Shown: one piece after another, positions 35,242-45,909 of the stretch | Position numbering within the stretch: position 1 is the first letter of the stretch | Layout of the letters: each line of letters opens with the position of its first letter | NCBI GenBank assembly: GCA_905147135.1 | Contig: LR990053.1 | Coordinates: forward strand, 446,501-510,500 | Direction of reading: 5' to 3' | Origin: Blastobasis lacticolella | Lineage: Eukaryota; Arthropoda; Insecta; Lepidoptera; Blastobasidae | DNA length: 64,000 bases | Made by a program: the position numbers and the translations under genes | Notes under the pieces: model-generated | Told to the model about the DNA's origin: nothing | Seen by the model: the letters and a program-made list of their open reading frames with translations, nothing else | Databases searched by the model: none

Positions 35242-35693
35242 ATGTCTTCTTCCGAGGATGAAGACATGTTGGCCGTACTGCAGATGGTTAATATGCAAAA
35301 ATGTAGACGACCCCGACGTAAATATTGGGTGTACCCTATATGGAGTACCGGTGAAAAAAATAGACTTACCAGTTGATGGTGAACCTGGAAATGTATCCGG
35401 ACCGTTTTCAGCAGGTTTTCAGTATGTCACCATTATGTTATAATCAAATATTAACCCGAGCCAGATCAAGGTTACAAAAACGGCACACAAATTGTAATGT
35501 CAATGTAGCATTGACAATAATATAAATTAAATAATCATCGTGGCGTCATTATGATGATGTTGACTTCAATATAATGTTTTATGAGCTTGTTGAAAAACAT
35601 CCTGCACCATACGATTATAATCGATCAGATTACTCTAAACGGAACGTGAGAGACAAGATGCGGATAACGATAGTAAGGAAATTAAACGGCAAA
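35242..35693 (+). pseudogene. PIF/Harbinger-like relic: transposase start and MADF-like piece
   Basis: Two adjacent pieces suggest a decayed Harbinger element. At 35242 a 44-codon frame begins MSSSEDEDML and contains CRRPRRKYWVYPIW, like the N-terminus of HARBI1-type transposases (basic RRK-WVHP motif), then hits a stop. At about 35552-35692 a frame reads FYELVEKHPAPYDYNRSDY, then SKRNVRDK, the first helices of a MADF (Myb/SANT-like) domain, the second protein typically encoded by Harbinger elements. The catalytic DDE region is missing. Identification rests on short motifs, so moderate confidence. Confidence 0.5.
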
Positions 35694-35697
35694 TTAC

Positions 35698-35905
35698 GTG
35701 GGGACAAAAATGTCTGACCATGCCAGCCCGCTAGGCACGGGAAGGAGAGTTCAACCCACGAAGCGATGGCTAGACGTCGATAAGAACGACATGCGTGCCA
35801 ACAAACTCACCACCAAGGATACCGAAGACCGAGCGAAGTGGATCAAGAGGAGTAGGAAGGCGGACTCCTGGCAACCGAAATTTAACACCAAGACGATGAT
35901 AATGA
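35698..35905 (+). pseudogene. RTE-like LINE C-terminal fragment
   Basis: About 70 codons of the C-terminus common to many lepidopteran RTE-like proteins: TKRWLDVDKNDMRANKLT, then EDRAKWIKRSRKAD, followed by a GATGAT tail. 5'-truncated. Confidence 0.75.
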
Positions 35906-36035
35906 TGATCTTGGCGTCAAATCCTGTTTGTGCTCTCGCACGCGAGGACCCGGAGTCCGCTTTGACTATGATCCAAGATTTAGCAGATCAGGCAATTACA
36001 GTGGAACGACTGCCAACTGACCTCCATACATACGG
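35905..36035 (-). mobile_element. SINE family E fragment
   Basis: Inverted 3' half (CACGCGAGGACCCGGAGTCC, ACAGTGGAACGACTGCC). Directly follows the RTE-like tail. Confidence 0.7.
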
Positions 36036-36194
36036 TCGACATAAGGTCAATAATCATGCAAGTCGTTTAAAATAACGCGCGTAAAAGCGTCAAAAAAGCT
36101 CTCGTGCAAACGTTACCTAACTCACAATCATTCGTAAATCTCTCGTGCGAACGTTGCCTTACTTAAAAACCAGAATAACACCACCGTTTTCTTT

Positions 36195-36250
36195 GTTGTC
36201 ACCGTGACGTGGCACTGCATGGTGCGCCGCGCAGTGCACTGCACTGCATG
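36195..36250. repeat. GC-rich palindrome
   Basis: GTGCGCCGCGCAGTGCACTG-type palindrome related to 33225-33455. It borders the truncated 3' side of the BEL element. Confidence 0.55.
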
Positions 36251-36257
36251 AGTGGAG

Positions 36258-37194
36258 CTAGTCGCTTAGATTGGTTCCATTATCGGAGAACATGCATTGC
36301 GGCCATCCTCGCCTAGCAGCCATGCGACGGAGCGCCATTATCAGTGAGTCCGTGGTAAGTGAGCCAACTGTTTCCATGTGTACAGCTCTGACTATCAAGC
36401 ATGTGAATAGAACTCCATAACGTTTTTCACGTCGCCTTCCTACTGTGATCTCCATAGGTCCAAACAAATCTACTCCACAGAAAGAGAATGGGCGCTGATG
36501 ATGCGCCATGCGGGCAGCAGGTAAGTCCACGATTCTAGGTATTTCAGGTGTACAGTTATGTAGGTACATACATCGTGACGTCACGCTTCTTACGGTAGGT
36601 CTTATTCTCGTTATCCAATACCTTTGCTTCAAATTATTTACTACTGTCTCCCGATTTCCGTGGGCTGCCATAATATGGTAATGTCTCACTATCAGCCTAG
36701 TGACATAATCGCACCCATCTAATATCACATGTCTTTTTGTTTCAGGCAGAACATCAGCATCATCGATTCTGCCCCCGGCGCGTAGGACTCTGTGTTCATC
36801 CAGGTAAGGCGTCAAGGTGAGTAATTTGCTATGACTAGGTAAGTTATTTCCATTTTGTATTTCAGCTATTTCCTCGCAGAATAACCGAGATTGTGAATAT
36901 TTTATGAGTAGATAAATATTCGGCTTTTTCCATTAGGGTGTCATCAGTTTTGTTGGGAAGTTTTTTCAATTTATTTATGAATGTAAATACTGTGTATGTA
37001 GCTCGAAGCAAGCGCAGCCATGAAGAAAAAGGCGTAGGCTCAGGAACAGGCATATCTTCGCGTTTTACTTGTACCGTGCATACGTATTCCAGTTTTGTGC
37101 TGTCTACTTCCAGCTGAAGCACATCTTGAGGCCAGTCAGACTCCTCGTGGCGTAAAAATGTAGGACTCACGTTCCAATAAAGGCCTTGCCACAC
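36258..37194 (-). pseudogene. BEL/Pao retrotransposon: spacer and integrase
   Basis: Minus strand. The piece at 37194-36862 matches the region between RNase H and integrase (LYWNVSPTFLRHEESDWP). The piece at 36815-36258 is the integrase: an HH-CC-like zinc-binding stretch (VRHYHIMAAHGN, then CMYLHNC) and two catalytic aspartates (FCGVDLFGP and FSDNGTN). The third acidic residue and the 3' LTR are missing because the sequence stops at 36258 next to a palindromic repeat. It is the 3' half of the element whose 5' half is at 42433-45077; the two are separated by an insertion. Confidence 0.88.
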
Positions 37195-37394
37195 ACAAAG
37201 CTCGGCGCGAGCGCGGCGCGAGCGCGGTGCGATATTTGCTAGGCAACCATCGCGCGGCGCGATAGTTGCCTAGGCAACGCGCCAGCATCGCGCCGCGCTC
37301 GCGCCCCGCTCAGGCCGCGCTCACGCCGCGCTCAGGCCGCGCTCAGGCCGGCGTGAGCGTGGCGCCGCGCCTGCGCTGTGCAGTGCCACAAACT

Positions 37395-38498
37395 TATCAG
37401 ACCTGGTACCGGCGGCGCTGTTTTTGGGATTGACATGTCAGTTCAAATACATTTCAAAAGTAAGTGTCGTTATTTTTCCGCAGTTCCAGTTTTGGCCACC
37501 GCGTTTCTATGCAAATCGGCACACATAGAGTGGCTGCTCCATTATTCGGGGAAATGAATTTTTAGGATGGTAATACTCCCGCATGTCGTAATAGCGGGTT
37601 AATTACTCGTTTCTTTTTACCAACAGTCCGAATCTTTCCTCCTAATTTTAAACCTGAGGAAGAATATAGGCTTACTTTTTATTCCCCTCCACTCGCTAGC
37701 TTGCAAGAGTATATATAAGGTAGGTAAAAACCTGAAGCTTGGAAAAGTAACGCCCTACCTCTGAAATAAGTCGCCTTTTACGACACCTCTTAGTGTAGAC
37801 AGCGATGCTATTTTACTCTGTTGGACACCACTGCAAATTTTGCTCCCTAGGTAGGCCCCCTAAGGTAGGTAGGATGAGGGGGCACAGCTCTCCTACATCA
37901 GAATCAAAACATTTCAGTACGACTTACTTGTCGAGCTAGACAAACTTTTAATGATACCGTAACATAGAGCACAAATTCTACAGTGCAAAAATTCGGTGGC
38001 TAGAGTCTAACGCTGATATAGATGTTTTGTTTAATTACCCGCTACAGTGCACAGAAAATTGCGCTCAATCTTATCCACCACAATTTTCAGTTCAGTATAA
38101 AATAGACGAACAATTGCCCAAAGCTTACTTCATGGCCATGGATCGTAGTTCTTCTTGTTCGTGTACAATTGACTTACCGCCATACAGAATCAAATTCGAC
38201 TTTTTTCTAACAGATTTATCTCTAGCGGCTGAACCGGGATTTGTCGCTAGAATAGTCCCCGCGGGCTTAAGTAACCCACTCTTACGTATTTGTGTCTTTG
38301 ACAGTTGTCAAAACGCACTTGCCAGGTGAAATTATTAAATATTTATGGTAGAATTTTTTAGTAATTTATATAATCTGGCTATAATAGGACCACGCTTAGT
38401 CCGAATCAACTGACAGTGGTAGAAATTATAAAATGTGGATATGGCAATATCTATTGGATAATCTGTCCTTGTCAGTCATTGTCCATTATTATTTAGGC
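37395..38498. other. Interior of the insertion; repeat fragments
   Basis: A family A-like inverted fragment at about 37755-37850 and an inverted MITE family G copy at 38379-38476. The ORF at 38027-38329 has no family features. Confidence 0.45.
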
Positions 38499-38646
38499 GA
38501 TCCGCACACTGGAACGCAGCACCGTACTTTTGTGCGTGACGTGCGTTAGTGCGTGACATAAAGTAATTTGAGCTGTCATCGGTTTCTATGGAAATTACTC
38601 ATAGTCGAACACACTGACAACGCATCCACGCGCGTTCGTGCGGATC
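38499..38646. mobile_element. Small MITE
   Basis: Inverted terminal repeats GATCCGCAC and GTGCGGATC, with similar GTGCGTGACGTGCGTTAGTG repeats inside. About 148 bp, non-coding. Confidence 0.5.
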
Positions 38647-38984
38647 CGTCGTTTTTTTTCTTTGCAACATTTGACACGGGCTGCGGGTCATATAAGTTTT
38701 TGGCGCTGTACTTTCTACATAAAAAGGCGTCAAATAGGCCGCTGCTGTGAAGTGAGGTCTCCAGGATTGTCAAATAGGTATTCCGTTACTCAGTTCTCTA
38801 ATTATTTTTTGCCTAAATAATATAATTTTATGAAAAGATTATAACAATTTGGAGAATTCCTAAATTTTTTATTGTATTGTATAAAACAATATAAAAAATT
38901 ACACATATTTCTAAATTTCGCCAGAATGAATGCTGCGCTCCAATGTGCCAATCGCCTCAACAATATTTTTCAAATCAGTCAAAT

Positions 38985-39100
38985 TCTTTGTTATGACTTT
39001 TATAAATGACGTTCTATGACGGATAAAAGACATGGCATTAGTTGCCATACAGAGATTTTTTTTTTTAAAGCGATTCGGACTTAGCGTGGTCCTACTATAC
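38985..39100 (-). repeat. MITE-like repeat (family H)
   Basis: Inverted relative to 54175-54260 (TCTATGACGGATAAAAGAC, then CGATTCGGACTTAGCGTGG). It shares the terminal motif with family G, so both may be one MITE family. Confidence 0.55.
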
Positions 39101-40005
39101 CAGTAGACACTGGCAAAGACACATAACAGACTAGACACAAATCAAAAATATTCCCTGTTCGCTCACTCTACAATTATTATGAACCTCGCTATCCCGTTTT
39201 TTCGTCTATTGAAATAAGCTGTCAGAAAATAACGCGCGCAATGTTTTGAACGCTCCACATGTTGCTGGAGCTCCTGAAGACCTGACGTTTCTTTTGAAAC
39301 ATCGGTGTAAATCAAAGCACCTAAAAGACGGTGTAATTTAGTGCACATCTAAATGAAAATTTTAGAAATTTAAATATTGTAATCGAAAAGTATAAAATAA
39401 TAACATAATTCTTTTTTTTTTTTCAATAAACCCACTACGTAATAGAAAATAATAATTGACCATAGATAGGTAACATGTAGGGAAAGCAAAATTGTCATAA
39501 TGTCTACTCGAAGCAAATGGAACAAATGGGAGGTTTATTAGATACATGACTGTTTTAATCAATGTCTAAACAATCCTAATGTCAAACTGAGTACCTACTT
39601 CAACTGTCACAATATAGATAAATTGCTGAAATAATAAGTTTAAGGGAAGTGTTGGATATAGAAATAATATTCTTGTATATATCCTTATTAATTTATTAGC
39701 CGCAACACTGACAACGTTGTAATGTCAATCTCTTAGAAATGTTCTGTCTCTCTGTGTCACTGTTTGACCAGCCAGTGATAATGATTTACTACGATTTCCG
39801 AAATTAAAAATAGATTTCTCAAGTTTCTCTGACCGAGGGTCAGCAGGGTTTCATTTCACCAGCACCGAATAGCCTTAGGTACATTGCACTGTGCCTGGAT
39901 ATAGATCTAGATACTGTCAAACAACAAATATCAAAAATACAAAACGAACAAAGCTATCATAATATTTTTCGGTTAATTTTGTAACCTCAAATAAATGTAA
40001 ACAAT

Positions 40006-40455
40006 AAGTACTACAAAATACATTAATTCCACTTAAATTCAAATGATTTCCAAAAGATCACATTTATTTCAATATTTTCAAAATCTATCTGAATACATTG
40101 GCCGTGTGGTGTCCGGCAGAGTAGAATAACACCAACCCCTTACACTAATGGGTGTCGTACAAGGCGACTAATGTTTTCGAGGCAAAAGATCAAGAGTCTC
40201 CGTAGTCTGGAAAATGGGCAGCAGCATTTTCCATTGTTATATTTAAACACTGCGATCTCCAACCCGCCTGCCAAGCGTGGAGATTATGGCAATGACCTCC
40301 CTTTTCGTGGGAGAGGCCCTAAGTCCTGCAGTGGACTGTTACGGGCTGTGATGATGATGATGAAGTACTACAAAATACATTAATTCCACTTAAATTCAAA
40401 TGATTTCCAAAAGATCACATTTATTTCAATATTTTCAAAATCTATCTGAATACAT
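40006..40455 (+). mobile_element. Family A repeat flanked by perfect 93-bp direct repeats
   Basis: Full-length family A copy (40099-40362; begins near GTGTGGTGTCCGGCAG, ends GTGATGATGATGATG). The 93 bp before it (40006-40098, AAGTACTACAAAATAC to CTGAATACAT) are repeated without change right after it (40363-40455). Perfect identity implies a recent event. Confidence 0.93.
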
Positions 40456-40909
40456 GTTACGTACCGTTTAAATCTTTGCTGTACATCTTCCAAATCAAAC
40501 AGCAACTTATCTGCTCTAAACTCGGTCATACATGCTTGAGAAACTCAAAATATTACTGTTTTCGTGCCGCTTTTATGTTTTTGTACTTATTTCGAAAATA
40601 AACGTCCCACACAGTAAAATGTTGGATATCACTGTGATATCACATGAAAACTTAAACATAAAAAAAACAATGTCTGGTCGATGTGACAGCTGAAGTATCA
40701 GTTTGTTTACAGATAGGAATATTATATTTGAGTTTTAAAGTAATGTAGTGCTGCCAGCAAAGACTTCTATATATGGACCGGTTCATTGTACAAAGGCAAT
40801 GAGACCACTTCATTGGAGCTAAAACTGCAATAGAGCTCCAATGTCGTCTCAGTGACGTCTCGGACATGTCTACGAATGGTCGTTACTTTACAATGTAAAG
40901 GTATTACGA

Positions 40910-41045
40910 ATTAGAGCGGCTCAGCCCGAGGCATGCTCGCCGTGCGCGGCGAGATGCTCACCGCGCGCGGTGAGGCTGCTCAACTGCGCATTTGTTTGTT
41001 CGTTGAGGCAACGTGCTCGCGGCGAGCCACAAATGCGCCGCACAA
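40910..41045. repeat. GC-rich palindromic repeat
   Basis: Nested palindromes of the GCTCGCCGTGCGCGGCGAG and CACCGCGCGCGGTG type between AT-rich flanks; similar in style to 33225 and 37200. Confidence 0.55.
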
Positions 41046-41049
41046 ATAA

Positions 41050-41890
41050 AATGCTGATGCTGCTTTTATCATAATTGATGGGATTGTTAAAATAATTTTA
41101 GTTTTTTCGATCCTCGTTGGTATCTTCAATCAAATTCAATGCACTCCATCTGATTGTTTTTTATTTGGCCGTCTTACATGCATGCGCACGATGTGACTTT
41201 GCACTGGCGGTATAACACCGTGAATTTAGTTCTGACCATTAAATGTGTGTAGAACAGAAAAAAATACTTATTACTGTAATATGTTTAGTACAGCATAAAC
41301 CGGAACGGACTAATATTTGGAACAAGCGCCATAGTTACTTTTTTTTAGCTTGAAAATAGCTATCCAACGACGTATTACACATAGCTATTGGAATGGTTAC
41401 CACTGTCCATACAAATTCTTGTACGCGTTAACAATGTTATATCTGGCGGCTTGACAAGATTGTTGACAAACCTATTCGATCCGGTGGCCAAAACCGGAAC
41501 TAAGTGTTGCCGTTTGAAATGTAATGTCAATGCCAACAACAGCGATGCTGTCACCCGGTCAGACATTTTTGTGGCACTGTAGACGGCGCTGTTTTATTAA
41601 CTACGGTAACCGTCAGAGTTATTTGTTCGTTCAACCGCATCAAGATGTATATCTCTATGGGTGCTAGTGTCAGCAAGAGCAGTAGTAGGTAAATGTACTT
41701 GGAACTCACAGTCATTCGCGAAACCGTCGGGTGTTCTCTCTTAAGTTTATGTTTATTTATGTACCTTGGCCCAAAGCCTGAGATAGCCTAAACAAATTTG
41801 CCATTACAATTTTTTCGTCGCCAATTTTAATCTCGAATACCCCAAATGGCGATAAATAGCCTACATTAGCAACACTTTGTTGGCGCGACG
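41050..41890. other. No recognisable gene
   Basis: Non-coding interior of the 5.2-kb insertion. Complementary ORFs at 41375-41566 and 41388-41582 are mutual shadows without domain features. Confidence 0.45.
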
Positions 41891-41895
41891 CCGGC

Positions 41896-42268
41896 AGTAC
41901 CGGACTAAGTCCATCAGAGGCCCACGGCGGACAACCTTTATAAGGCCCCCAGTTTAAGAAGTTTTATGTAATTTTACAAGCTTTTTATTCAGTTCACATT
42001 TGTATGTTTAAGTGTTTTTATTTATTTAGTTAAAATTACTTCTTTGGCGGAGGGGGTCCTCGACCCTGATCTTAATTCTGTTTGAATAGTGATACGGCGA
42101 TAGCTACGCCCCTGTCACAACTCCGAACCACCTCTTCGATATGTTCTAAGCATATTTTAAAGCTTTGTATAGGATTTAATCAAGGCAACTTGGAGACGTT
42201 TGGAGGCCCCCCTGGACCAGAGGCCCGGGGCGGGCCGCCTTTCCCGCTTTGTTCGTTAGTCCACCCCT
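41896..42268. mobile_element. Possible hAT-like non-autonomous element
   Basis: Imperfect ends CAGTACCGGACTAAG and (complement of) CAGGGGTGGACTAACG, typical in style of hAT elements. The flanks GGCGCGACGCCGG and GGCGCGATGCCGG look like a 13-bp duplication with one mismatch, longer than the usual 8 bp. Tentative. Confidence 0.4.
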
Positions 42269-42432
42269 GGCGGCGCGATGCCGGCGTGGCGTGAGCTCGG
42301 CGCGAGCGCGGTGCGAGCGCGGTGCGATAGTTGCTAGGCAACCATAGCGCGGCGCGATAGTTGCCTAGGCAACGCGCCAGCATCGCGCCGCGCCCGAGCC
42401 GCGCTCGCGCCGAGCTTTGTGTGTGGCAAGGC

Positions 42433-42880
42433 CTTAAAGAACAGTCATAATTTTCGCGAGTTCCAATATCAGCGACATTCAATGAAGTAGGTACGTATCG
42501 CCACTCGTTCGGACGGGTGTACTCATCTATTTCTCCGAGCCGATGTGCTATGTAAGGTTTATAGTTGCGAGCTTCGTTATTGATCCAGTGCAACACCGTA
42601 GTTGAGTCACTCCAAAAGTACTTTTTAGTCGCCTGTAAAGTGTGCTCTTTCATAATTGTATCAGCCAGCCTAGAACCCAAAACTGCGGCCTGCAGTTCCA
42701 AACGCGGTACGGTTTGTATAGGTTTGTTTGGCGCCACGCGGCACTTGCCCGCCACGAATTTTGCGTAATATTTGTTATTTTTCTTCCAGCGCCAGTAGGC
42801 GACCGCGCACATCGCTTTCATAGATGCATCACAAAATATATATGTAACTCTAAGTTACTATAGTGGGCTTTCGCGCAGTA
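42433..42880 (-). pseudogene. BEL/Pao retrotransposon: RNase H region
   Basis: Minus strand. Opens with YIYIFCDASMKAMCAVAYW, followed by VPRLELQAAVLGSRLA and YFWSDSTTVLHWINNEA, the signature of the BEL RNase H, ending with VPTSLNVADIGTRE at the insertion junction. The catalytic RT core that should precede it is missing: an in-frame stop lies just upstream, and the next upstream piece is the RT start. The element is therefore defective. Confidence 0.9.
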
Positions 42881-43543
42881 AGCGCACAGGCAGGTAGCGG
42901 CGGCGTGACACTCTCCGTCTCGCTCGCACTCGCAGCTGACAGTTGGTCGTATTTAGGCAGATTTATGTTGTGTACATTTTTATGCATAGCGATCCATTTG
43001 TTAAGTAATTCTTCGATTACAGTCATCTTTTGTTCCACATTTTTCAGCCTGGATACGGCGCACGGTAGGTAGATAGCTTGCAATTATTATCTTTCCAGGG
43101 AAGGCCGACCTGCCAGCGTCCGTTGATAAGAGTGGAGGTATTTTCCAGGTGTTCTATAGCGCGTAGGTCTTCTGAGTTTTGACGAGGCTTGGCAGACATG
43201 CCCATAGATTCGTTGAAGACAGAGCGACGCACATCTTCGTGTAGTTCTTGGAGATCACGTTCGTTTTCAGGAGTCGTGTGATGTTCGGTGACGAATAATG
43301 TCGAGTGGAAGGCGCTTTTTGGTAATAATACAGGCACCCTTCCATGCACGCACCAGCCGAGAGGGGTTCATGTGGCGAAAGGTTCGTTACTTTGTGGCAC
43401 AAATTGTCTTTGATTTTATACAAATGTTTGTTTTTTAAACAGTTTACAGACCGTAAATCTTGAGTAGGAAGGTCTAGTTTATCGACACTTCGGCCTTTGA
43501 TGACGAACGTAGTTGCATCCATACTGGATAGTAGCAAATCCAC
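42850..43543 (-). pseudogene. BEL/Pao retrotransposon: protease to RT N-terminus
   Basis: Minus strand. The piece at 43543-43380 reads MDLLLSSMDATTFVIKG and LPTQDLRSVNCL (end of the BEL aspartic protease domain). The piece at 43349-43090 reads DLQELHEDVRRSVFNES and STLINGRWQVGLPWKD (RT N-terminal block). A further piece at 43083-42850 contains SRLKNVEQKM. Frameshifts separate them. RT palm and fingers are deleted. Confidence 0.85.
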
Positions 43544-43549
43544 GAGTTG

Positions 43550-44300
43550 CGTGTCGCACCCGCAGCGGCTGCCGGCGCCCGCGCACCCCCGCCTGCCGCG
43601 CGAGGGGGCTGCGCTTATCAGTGTTACAGATGAGCCATCGTCGAGAAGCGCCGCCGCGCCGTTGCGTTTATTATTTCGTTTGGTCCGTGTATATTTATAG
43701 GTATAACTTTCAACAATACTGTACTACTCTGCGTGTTAATATTGTTGGCAGACTGTTGCGGAGCCTGTTGTGACGATGAACTTGATGTGGCACTGTCGTG
43801 GGGTCGTGAAGTAGGTTTATAGTGTAGCAGCCGATGGTGGGAATCTCCGCAGCCGTCCGCGTCACTAACAGCGGCCGGGCACGTCTACCTATCGTGGCGG
43901 GCTATGAAACACTTGTAACATAAGCCCTTTTTTTTCACAAACTGCCAGCAGTCTTTACGAAGCGGCTTTTTAAATTTCTTGCATTCGGTTAATTTATGTA
44001 TTGACATACGACTATATAGACACTTATAGTCACTCTGGTCGTTCTGCACCTATACAGATTGCGTTTGTTGATTGTTGACGTTGTATTTTCGTCGGTAGAT
44101 ATCCACTCGAGTGCTTAATAAGTTAGCACTGCATGCAGAAAACCTCACAGCCTCTTCATGTAGAAAATCAGATAAAATGTCCATTCGTGATTTTGAGCCA
44201 GGCTTCGTGATGTGTGGATAACTGTAGTCGTTAAATTTGGACAAAAGTTGAGTAGGAAGCCGTCAATTAGGTGTCTACTATACCCATTCCTTGTAGGTAC
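43550..44300 (-). pseudogene. BEL/Pao retrotransposon: degenerate gag/protease junction
   Basis: No long frame is intact. The minus strand near 44010-43910 reads LTECKKFKKPLRKDCWQF, then CYKCF and HDR, a CCHC-like zinc knuckle before the protease. 44244-44050 reads DYSYPHITKPGSKSRMD and EEAVRFSACSANLL, consistent with gag. Confidence 0.7.
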
Positions 44301-44317
44301 TCGTCGCGGCCAAGAGC

Positions 44318-45077
44318 TCAGACTGCCGCCACGTAGTTGTTTACTTTAATAGAGAATGATACAATGTCTTTGTGGTATTCTTGAGATAGCGGATTCAACT
44401 TCTTGATTTCCAGCATAATCTTGGACACTATTATATCGGCGTTTCCGAACTGTAACTCCAGGGTCTTCATGATTATAACAGGCGATGTAGCAGTTACTAA
44501 TAATGCTGAAACAGCCTCCCTGGCGGGTCCGCGGCGACATTTCCGTAGGCGCCAAAGATTATCTTTTCCATTAAACTTGCACAGTTCAGTTGACTCTTCG
44601 TATGACTGTTTAAAGGACAGCCTTTCCATTGGTTCGCCGGAGAAAATTTGTAAGTCTCGTGGCGTACTGATGCGACTGAGTAGGTGAGCGTTTTGGCAGT
44701 TACCTGCTGAGATGGTTACCAAATCCTTTAGTGAGCTAGCCAACTCTTGTATAGGACCTTCGGTGCTGGCGCGCTGTGCCGGCGGACACGACATACCTTC
44801 ATTATTTTCCATCTTGGTGGTATGATGTTTCAATTTCAAGTTGAATGTGCTGAATTCACCTCTCGATTTCACTACCTTTCCTGATGCTGCTACCCCCAGA
44901 GTTCGAATTATGTGGACTGTATTTTGGATCATCTAAGTCAGCTAGGTCCGCGGCTAGTTTTTTATCTATTATTTCCATCTGTATGCGTGCTGTTGCTTCT
45001 GCAGCTTGCAATTCCAACTTCTTCTTTTGTGCCTCGATGGAAAATGACGAAGAATTCGTCTTAGATCGGGTTGACAT
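44318..45077 (-). pseudogene. BEL/Pao retrotransposon: gag N-terminal region
   Basis: Minus strand. The start at 45077 reads MSTRSKTNSSSF and a basic/acidic helix (KKKLELQAAEATARIQ), then, after a frameshift, the DUF1759-type gag core: DLQIFSGEPMERLSFKQ, ELCKFNGKDNLWRLRK, then GPAREAVSALL and FGNADIIVSKIMLEI. Only about 130 bp separate it from the left edge of duplication copy 2, so the 5' LTR is missing or displaced. Confidence 0.88.
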
Positions 45078-45909
45078 TAAAATAGAAACTACATGAGTAA
45101 TTGAATGTAGATATTTTTTTTTTATTTAAATTTTTATAGAGGTTTCGTCTTGCACAAGTTTGTTGACAATTTTTTAATATTTGAAAATATCATTATGTGA
45201 AAAATAGCGTTCTCCAACTGGCCTGCCAACTGTGGAGTTTATGGCAACGCTCTTCACAATGCGGCGGAGGCTTAAGTCCATAAATATGTAGTTACAGTAA
45301 GATAATAAGGGATTTATATTTAGTTTGTAGGTACTCTACGCTCACATATACAAAATCAACAACAACATTTTAAGCTAAATTAAATTAAATACGCACATAA
45401 GAATAGATTAGACAGAAACATGCAACAGAAAAGTTATATCGACGACGAAGTACCAATCTCCTAACTAAAAATATACAACTTTTCAAGAAACGAAAAAAAT
45501 GTCTCACATTTTTATTTTTTATAGAAGTTTATTTTATAAAAGCTTATTCTTTTAGTGTTTAAAGTTACGAAAAATCGATAATCAAACTTAGGGGTCTTGC
45601 CAGCACGTGCAAAATTGTATTCTGCGTCGATTGACATTAAAAACTAAAAATTGCCAAAATGGAACTTAGGAGGTATTGGTACTACGTCGTCGATATGTAA
45701 GTATCCCTAACTTATATCGACCTAAAAACCAATATAAGATAAGCTAGCATCTCTATAGACACGTATAGCAATGTTAGCTCCTTTTATATTGGTTTTGGGT
45801 AGGCATATTGCCTAGGCTGCCTACTGTCTGTTCGCTTATTTATGTCGCAAGGTATGTTGGTGGTTTTGTATGCATATACTGCACCAAATACATAAAATAA
45901 AATTATTAT

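Larger units (their letters stand above)
37188..42432. mobile_element. ~5.2-kb MITE-bounded insertion splitting BEL pol
   Basis: Both ends are inverted copies of AGGCCTTGCCACACACAAAG followed by CTCGGCGCGAGCG. With TTA at both junctions this looks like a PIF/Harbinger-type 3-bp target duplication. A GC-rich core of more than 100 bp (GTTGCCTAGGCAACGCGCCA) is present near both ends in the same orientation (about 37200-37310 and 42295-42405). A likely reading is one MITE in pol that was itself split by a later ~5-kb insertion. The interior holds other repeats and no gene. Confidence 0.65.

Noticed and set aside
38027..38329. 100-aa plus-strand ORF
   Set aside because: No recognisable domain; surrounded by transposon fragments within the 5.2-kb insertion.
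36258..45077. Intact retrovirus-like element
   Set aside because: Frameshifts, loss of the RT core, a large insertion and missing LTRs make it a defective BEL/Pao relic; no envelope-like ORF was seen.
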